Of a stretch of 10,814 nt of DNA, positions 6,596-10,814 are shown one piece after another (the stretch's first letter is position 1; every line of letters starts with the position of its first letter). Location of the stretch: NCBI GenBank assembly GCA_003573635.1, contig QUTJ01031310.1, forward strand, positions 1 through 10,814, given 5' to 3'. The notes below the pieces were generated by a model. It had not been told where the DNA came from. It saw nothing but the letters and a program-made list of their open reading frames with translations, and made no database searches. Source of the stretch: Goniomonas avonlea. Lineage: Eukaryota; Cryptophyceae; Goniomonadida; Goniomonadaceae. The translations under genes and the position numbers were made by a program.

Positions 6596-9500
6596 AGTGT
6601 GCTGTGTCTCTCTACGTGCGATGAGGCAAGCGACTTCCTTCAATCACACAACGGCGCGCGAACACCGTACCTGTGCGCGGTGGAAAGCGCCATTCGGTCC
6701 CTGTTCCATGCAACTGAGCGCAGTGAGCAGCGTCCGCACTGTTGGAATGAACAGCACGAACGCGACCAACGGGAGCCACCAAAGATACACCCATGACAAT
6801 CCAGAACGGCCGCTAAGTGGCTGGGCGTTCATTTTGGGCGCGTCATCCAGGTCCTGCCGGGTCACAACCACGTAGACAAAGGTCAAGAACGCCAGGGTAG
6901 CCACGACAAACGCGGCAACATATGCCTCCGGAGATGCCAAAAACGGCGAGTACGTGCCGAAGAACCGGAAAAACTCGATGACACCGTCCGAATTGTGGAG
7001 GCCAGGAGCTCCCTCCCACGAGAAGGATGCTAACTGCAAGAAGGTGAGCACGATGACACCCTTTTCGGCCCAGTCTCGCTTGGTGCGGATGACCCTCAGC
7101 GGGGGGCGAAGGGCGAGCTGGTTATTGTTCCTGCGGAAGTGTGAGGTTACACTGATTAGGACGAACCCAAGAGAAAAGAAGAGGAAAGGTCTGGGAACAC
7201 GGGCACAGAAGGCACAGCCGAAACTGATGCATTGAAAGAGCGTCCAATGCTGCGTGACACTGCGTACCAGAAAGTGAGGCTGCGGAGGAGATTTTGCTGC
7301 TTGAGGACCACTAGGACGACAAGAGCAATGAACAGCAGACCCACAGTGGCCGCGAGGGCAATGCCGACTCCTCTCAGACTAACCTCCACAGGGCCTTTGA
7401 GATACTCACAGGAGGGAGCTGCGACACATGTCAAGACAAGATCGTTAGAAGACAAACGTGTGTGACATGAAGGCAACCAGGAAGCGAGGTATCAGAGACG
7501 ACAGCGGGGTAGGCACACACAAGAGAGGACGACGCACAATACACTTTGTTGGTGGACAGCGGGAGAGGCGAAGGGAGAGGAGCTTTGAGTGGCAGCGGCA
7601 GGCGAATGTAGAGGACCCCGTATGCAGATTGCCCCGGTTCTTCGCCCAGCGTGCCCGCCTCGCCGTCACCATGCTTGGCCAAGGCCGGATGGCGGCTTTG
7701 TCCAAACATGTTTGAGGCACGCACGTCAATGAGCGAGATATAAGCGCCAAGCGGCAGCTCTGGGGAGGGCGGACTGCCCAAGCCCGAGCCGATGTCGAAC
7801 TTATCCACGTTCCCGACGGCCACGACGTGGTCCGTCTTGGAGGATTGGAGCAGGCGTCGCTGCCCCATGCCCGCGCTTGCAACCAGTTCCGTCTCGTCTA
7901 CAACAACACTGTACGCGACAGAGTAGAACAGCACGGGTGCGCCTCCGTTATCACTCGGAGTGAGCCACTTAAGGCGAACAAGGCTAGTCGACGTCGAAGC
8001 GACGTGGAGGTCTCGTACTGGCCCCGGCACTGTCAACGTTATTGAATCGATTTTCTGAGTGCTGTTATCCACCGAGCCCATACCGAGGCCGTTGACTGGA
8101 ATCACATGAAAATCTGAGACAGGGGCACCGTCTGCCAGTGGCATGCTTGGAGGCTGACCCTTGCCACCACCAATGACGAAGACAGCAGCCGTGGAGTTGG
8201 AGAAGGTGGTGAATGTGCTATTCTGGTAGGTCCAAGTCAACCAGTAGCCCACGATCGGCATGCCTCCATCTGCGGGAACTTTCCAGCTCATTTCAATGCT
8301 CTGGTTGGTGCGCGACAAGGTGAAAATCTGAGTCACACGGTCGGGTACATCCAGGGTTTTTACGGTCGGAGTTGTTCCCACGTCCCCACTGGCCGGAGGG
8401 CCCATTCCAATCATATTGACTGCGTGCACCGCCTGCACTTGAATTTGGGTGCCTCGGGCTAACGGAGTGCTCGGGGGTGACCCGGTGCCACCACCAACGA
8501 CGAATTCTGGAGTGCTGGAACCGGTGAGGACCGAGTACGAAACATTATTCAGGGTGTAGTTGACGCGGTGGTCGACCACAGGTGACCCGCCGTTACTGAA
8601 TGGCACCGCCCACCCAATCAGCACCGATGTCTCAAAGATGTTTGTTACCACAACGGTCTGCACGGGCCCAGGAGGCGCAAGTGTCATGGCTGACACGGGA
8701 CCTCCCACTGGTGCTTGCGTACTGCCGCCAACTCGGTTCACGGCGAACACGTTGATGTCAGTGACGTGCGCGCCCCACGGCAGAGCCTCACTGGGAGGGC
8801 TACCTCGGCCACCGCCGAAAATAAGTTCGGTGCGAGAGGCATCAATAAGGACAGACATCGGGGTGCCGTCGACCGTGTACGTGACACGATACCCAATCAC
8901 GGGGGCCCCTCCATCGGTGGAGGGCCGGGTCCAAGTCAACCCAAGCGTTGTGGCGGTGCGATTTGACACAATCAAGGTGCCGACAGCCCCTGGAGGGGCG
9001 AGAGTCCGGGCAGTCAAGGGCGGGGCTGACACGCCTGGTGCAACGTCGTTGATAGCACGAGCCGTTACATCTGTCACCGCAGTCCCTGAAGGAATCGGAG
9101 AGCTGGGAGGGTCGCCTCCACCGCCACCAAGCACAAAGCTAGAGGCATTAGGGGCAACACGAATAGTATAGATCATGCCTCCCCAGGTGTAAGTCACATC
9201 ATACCCCGTGATGGGCAATCCACCATTGAAGACGGGTTCCAGCCACTGGAGTGTGAGGGTAGTTGCGTCGATGTCCAACCAAGCGAGCTGGCGCACCGAG
9301 GCAGGAGGTGAGTGTGTTCGACCTGAGACTGCCACCGAGTGGTTCAGGCCAAGGCCGACGCTGTTCACGGCAACTACCGTCACTGCCGTTACGTTAGCGC
9401 CCCATGGCAGTTTCTGGCTGGGTGGTGAGCCAGCGCCGCTTCCCAGCAACAGGGATGCAGTGGAATTGGTTCGGACAACAAACTTCTGGCCGTTGACTGT

Positions 9501-10814
9501 GAAATTGACAACAAACTCTGTGATATCAGACCCACCATCGAAAAGGGGTGGGGTCCACTCCAACTGCAGCGTTGTGGCTGTCACTTGAGTAAACCGCACC
9601 AGTCGAGGTGGCCCAGGACGGGACAGCGTCGCCGCTGCGACCACATTGCTTATGGCAGCAGTGCCGACACTGTTGGTGCCACGAACATCAATGTCTGAGA
9701 TGACAGTGCCTTCAGCAAAAGGGGCACCTGGGCTGCCCTCTCTTAGCGTGAAGCTTGTATTTCCAGCACCAACAACCACGGGGGGCTGGGAAACACCGTT
9801 GACAGAATACCGCACCTCGAAGTTCACAACGGGCGCTCGAACATCATCTAACGGAGGACTCCATAACACTTCTACGGTAGACGGAGTGACACGGCCAACG
9901 CGCAGGCTGGTGATCGCAGGGGGAACCTGAAGCGTTGTCGTGAAGATGTCGTTGCTCTTTGAAGCGACACCAACCAAGTTGACCGCACGGAGGTCGATAT
10001 TAGTGATGTTGGCGCCACGCGGGAGTGCCTCACTTGCGTTACCACCACCAATCCTGAACTGACTGAGAACACTAGAGTTCAAAAACACAGGAGGGTGCGA
10101 GATGCCGTTGACAGTGTATCGCAGTTGGTACCCCAAAATTGGTGCACGGAGGTCTGATTTGGGCACAGTCCAGTTGAGGAGAACGGAAGTTGCCGTCACA
10201 GTCACGAGTTCAAGGTCGGTTACGGCAGGCGGGAGTTCAAGAGTGGAGGTGACAACAGTGTTGCTCTTGAGGGCAACACCGAGGCGGTTGACAGCCCGAA
10301 CATTAATGTCGCTGACAATTGTTCCACGGGCAAGGGGCTCACTGGGAGGGGACCCACCATTGCCGCCTATAACAAACCCACTCGTCACCGATTCAGTGAC
10401 TGTGGTGTGCACCAAGCTGCCAACTGTGTATCGAACCTCGAAAGAAGTGATGGGCGCTCTCGGGTCTGACCATGGGACAGTCCAGTTCAGTACAACTGTG
10501 CTTGCAGTTTCGGTCGTGTGCACAAGATCTGACACCATGGCGGGCACGCCTAGCGTTGTTGTTGCCACAATATTACTCGGCAACGCGACACCAGCGCTGT
10601 TGACAGCGCTCACAGTAATAGCGGTGACGTTGGCCCCCAGAGGCAAAGTTTGACTCGACGGTTGACCACCAGAACCTCCGATAGCGAAACCTGGAGTGGT
10701 AGCATTGATCAACACAGTCGCATGCGGCACACCGTCCACAGTGTACCGGATCTCGTAGCCAGAAATCGGTGCGCGCGAGTCGCTCGCTGGTGCCGTCCAC
10801 GTCAATGGAACAGT
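2372..10814 (-). CDS. Giant FN3-repeat polytopic membrane receptor, 5' partial
   Basis: I read one spliced gene on the minus strand, open at the right window edge. Exons in transcript order are 10814-7670, 7418-7268, 7130-6671, 6400-6029, 5783-5644, 5441-5191, 4948-4833, 4766-4673, 4460-4369, 4251-3966, 3857-3568, 3262-2765, 2639-2576 and 2451-2372. All 13 introns are GT-AG, their phases agree throughout, and the sum is 6039 nt (about 2012 residues plus TGA 2372-2374). CTRAY branch-point motifs lie 12-27 nt before several acceptors (7444-7448, 7155-7159, 5454-5458, 4475-4479, 4268-4272, 3277-3281). The order FN3 array, membrane block, FN3, disordered tail suggests a cell-surface adhesion or sensing protein. 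Confidence is high down to 5191 and moderate for the tail. The alternative is an end at TAG 4767-4769, with a second gene downstream. I saw no AATAAA just past 2372. Confidence 0.6.
2512..2576. repeat. Imperfect CA/GT microsatellite
   Basis: CA-rich tracts interrupted by CAGA and GGTG occupy the region. On the minus strand they form GT-rich sequence that begins right at the predicted donor G|GTGTGT (2575) and fills about half of the predicted intron 2452-2575. Confidence 0.75.
3263..3567 (-). other. Largest predicted intron (305 nt)
   Basis: The segment lies between donor CAG|GTGATT (3567) and acceptor CTCACAG (3263), with CTGAC at 3277-3281 as a likely branch point. A minus-strand frame of about 70 codons crosses part of it, but its composition is unremarkable and I see no separate gene, RNA or repeat in it. 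Confidence 0.5.
4767..4832 (-). other. Candidate 66-nt in-frame intron or alternative C-terminus
   Basis: On the minus strand this segment begins GTGGGT and ends GCGTAG. It is 22 codons long and open except for its own last codon, TAG. Spliced, it joins the FN3 exon in phase to the tail exon (4766-4673). Retained, it adds a hydrophobic stretch (NVGLLVSIFLWCIQSF) and stops. All other introns I infer here are 108-305 nt, so it is unusually short, and its branch point (ATGAC-like) is weak. Both readings remain possible. Confidence 0.4.
4833..5441 (-). CDS. FN3 domain located after the membrane block
   Basis: Exon 5441-5191 joins exon 4948-4833 by a phase-1 intron (4949-5190). Together they encode one FN3-like domain: KDVEVTFSEDYTVRLMW is strands A-B, NHLITYRCNG strand C, GSGMGKPASERLPAG the loop typical of this protein, and VVTDVDVRAVNVYGTGPCS the F-G region. 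It belongs to the same subfamily as the ten upstream units, so it is a displaced paralogue of them. It adds four cysteines (TYRCNG, VTCSP, PCSNC), which the others mostly lack. The intron splits the domain just after the loop, whereas the upstream units have no introns. The acceptor at 5442-5443 follows a long pyrimidine tract and is the only one I found that matches the phase of the preceding exon. Confidence 0.75.
5007..5018. repeat. 12-base C homopolymer
   Basis: A run of twelve C on the plus strand (G12 in the transcript of the minus-strand gene) lies inside the predicted intron 4949-5190, so its length can vary without affecting the protein. Confidence 0.8.
5586..5637. repeat. 26-bp tandem duplication inside an intron
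   Basis: Bases 5586-5611 and 5612-5637 are two copies differing at about three positions, each containing CAGCAAAACATG. They lie just inside the donor side (5643) of the predicted intron 5442-5643. No coding effect is expected. Confidence 0.75.
5644..7418 (-). CDS. Polytopic membrane block (four exons)
   Basis: Exons 7418-7268, 7130-6671, 6400-6029 and 5783-5644 join in phase and encode about 374 residues dense in hydrophobic helices. After a short linker (PSCEYLKGPVEVSLRG) the first helix is VGIALAATVGLLFIALVVL, followed by a basic segment (RPPLRVIRTKRDW) that should be cytosolic. Further helices include KGVIVLTFLQLASF, AYVAAFVVATLAFLTFVYVV, SWVYLWWLPLVAFVLFI, LAVVAAVGLVLYVPTALIG, a Cys-rich pair around LCLCCLEAF and CVLIVMGVMAV, LLAIAMAMWATLLSFI and APALVISLWLGWGLMCVG. 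The last is followed by the basic RLKYK. The total is eight or nine helices. The order of a single-pass helix, a basic loop, then an FLQ helix resembles the C-terminal membrane module of many large protist surface proteins. That match is from memory and tentative. This is not a recognisable GPCR. Confidence 0.75.
6437..6464. repeat. 14-bp direct repeat near a splice acceptor
   Basis: GTAGGTGTGGTGTT occurs twice back to back (6437-6450 and 6451-6464). It is inside the predicted intron 6401-6670, 36-63 bases upstream of the acceptor in the transcript. Confidence 0.7.
6530..6612. repeat. (CT)n microsatellite with flanking GT/GAGTGTG blocks
   Basis: A perfect CT run of about 38 bases (6549-6586) is flanked on both sides by the same GTGTGTGTGAGTGTGCT block. 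It lies within the predicted intron 6401-6670. The Arg-Glu-rich translation of this run on the minus strand is therefore not protein. Confidence 0.85.
7670..10814 (-). CDS. Exon encoding ten tandem FN3-like domains (ectodomain)
   Basis: This 3145-nt exon has no stop and continues past the window. It encodes ten FN3-like domains of about 105 residues, the first cut by the edge. Each has the strand-B tryptophan (LNW, LQW, LTW, MSW, LKW), a strand-C pattern like YEVRYTVNG, a Gly-rich GGGxGSPPS segment and an AVNxxG turn. The usual linker VPP or APPG starts each unit. Many N-x-S/T sequons (NWT, NAT, NVT, NST, NAS, NQS) fit secretion and glycosylation. The tenth domain carries an extra loop containing GMGQRRLLQSSK. 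I end the exon at CATG|GTGACG (7669/7670), because reading on leaves the FN3 pattern and enters low-complexity sequence to a stop at 7431. The likely role is extracellular adhesion or ligand binding. The signal peptide and N-terminus are outside the window. Confidence 0.88.
7671..10814 (-). repeat. Protein-level tandem array of ten FN3 units
   Basis: Approximate unit borders in protein order are 10814-10551 (partial), 10550-10239, 10238-9930, 9929-9624, 9623-9312, 9311-9000, 8999-8679, 8678-8352, 8351-8034 and 8033-7671. Units 1-4 carry a D-x-R-A-P motif before strand C. Units 5-10 carry a Gly-Gly-rich turn there instead (GGxP in most). All but the fourth keep a recognisable GGG/GSPPS-like segment, and the third is shortened there. 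DNA identity between units is low by eye, so the array is old rather than a recent expansion. Confidence 0.85.

Noticed and set aside
6401-6643. Minus-strand frame with His-Thr and Arg-Glu runs in front of the membrane exon
   Set aside because: It only translates the CT/GT microsatellite. A phase-matching acceptor at 6401-6402 shows the real exon starts at 6400.
7431-7669. Continuation of the FN3 exon to the stop at 7431
   Set aside because: After the CATG|GTGACG donor the sequence is low-complexity Pro/Leu/Ser, and it gives no link to the helix exon. A phase-1 intron 7419-7669 with a CTAAC branch point explains it better.
8560-9171. 203-codon plus-strand open frame opposite the FN3 array
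   Set aside because: It is antisense to clear FN3 coding sequence and reflects that gene's codon bias. The same holds for the plus-strand frames at 9208-9588, 9646-9930 and 10102-10653.
1-10814. tRNA or rRNA genes
   Set aside because: I saw no convincing cloverleaf or conserved rRNA segment on either strand by eye.

Overview
The window is nuclear DNA from an intron-rich eukaryote, most likely a single-celled one (a choanoflagellate-like holozoan or an alga or other protist; I cannot place it more precisely). The grounds are long open frames broken by GT-AG introns with CTRAY-type branch-point motifs, microsatellites inside introns, and large arrays of fibronectin type III (FN3) domains. I see no bacterial operon structure, rRNA, tRNA or CRISPR.

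The right-hand 8.4 kb (2372-10814, minus strand) is best read as one very large gene for a membrane receptor or adhesion protein. Its 5' end lies beyond the window. I traced 14 exons whose splice phases all agree, about 2010 codons. In protein order they give at least ten tandem FN3-like domains in one uninterrupted 3.1 kb exon (7670-10814); a polytopic membrane block of eight or nine helices over four exons (5644-7418); one more FN3 domain of the same subfamily (4833-5441); and a long low-complexity tail of about 460 residues over seven small exons (2372-4766). The part down to 5191 is well supported. The tail exons are a phase-consistent reconstruction and less certain. If the candidate 66-nt intron at 4767-4832 is not spliced, translation stops at 4767.

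The left-hand 2.4 kb holds no intact gene that I recognise. It contains a minisatellite (34-192), pyrimidine-rich DNA, an AT-rich island with a broken plus-strand coding remnant (371-654), a lysine-rich minus-strand frame interrupted only by TGA codons (775-1707), and an uncharacterised minus-strand open frame that runs into a 32-bp tandem duplication (1902-1980). Together these look like decayed coding or mobile-element material beside the 3' end of the receptor gene.

The most notable signals are the FN3 subfamily itself (a conserved Gly-rich GSPPS loop and no tyrosine corner), the FN3 domain placed after the membrane block, and the 66-nt in-frame segment ending in TAG that could switch the protein's C-terminus.
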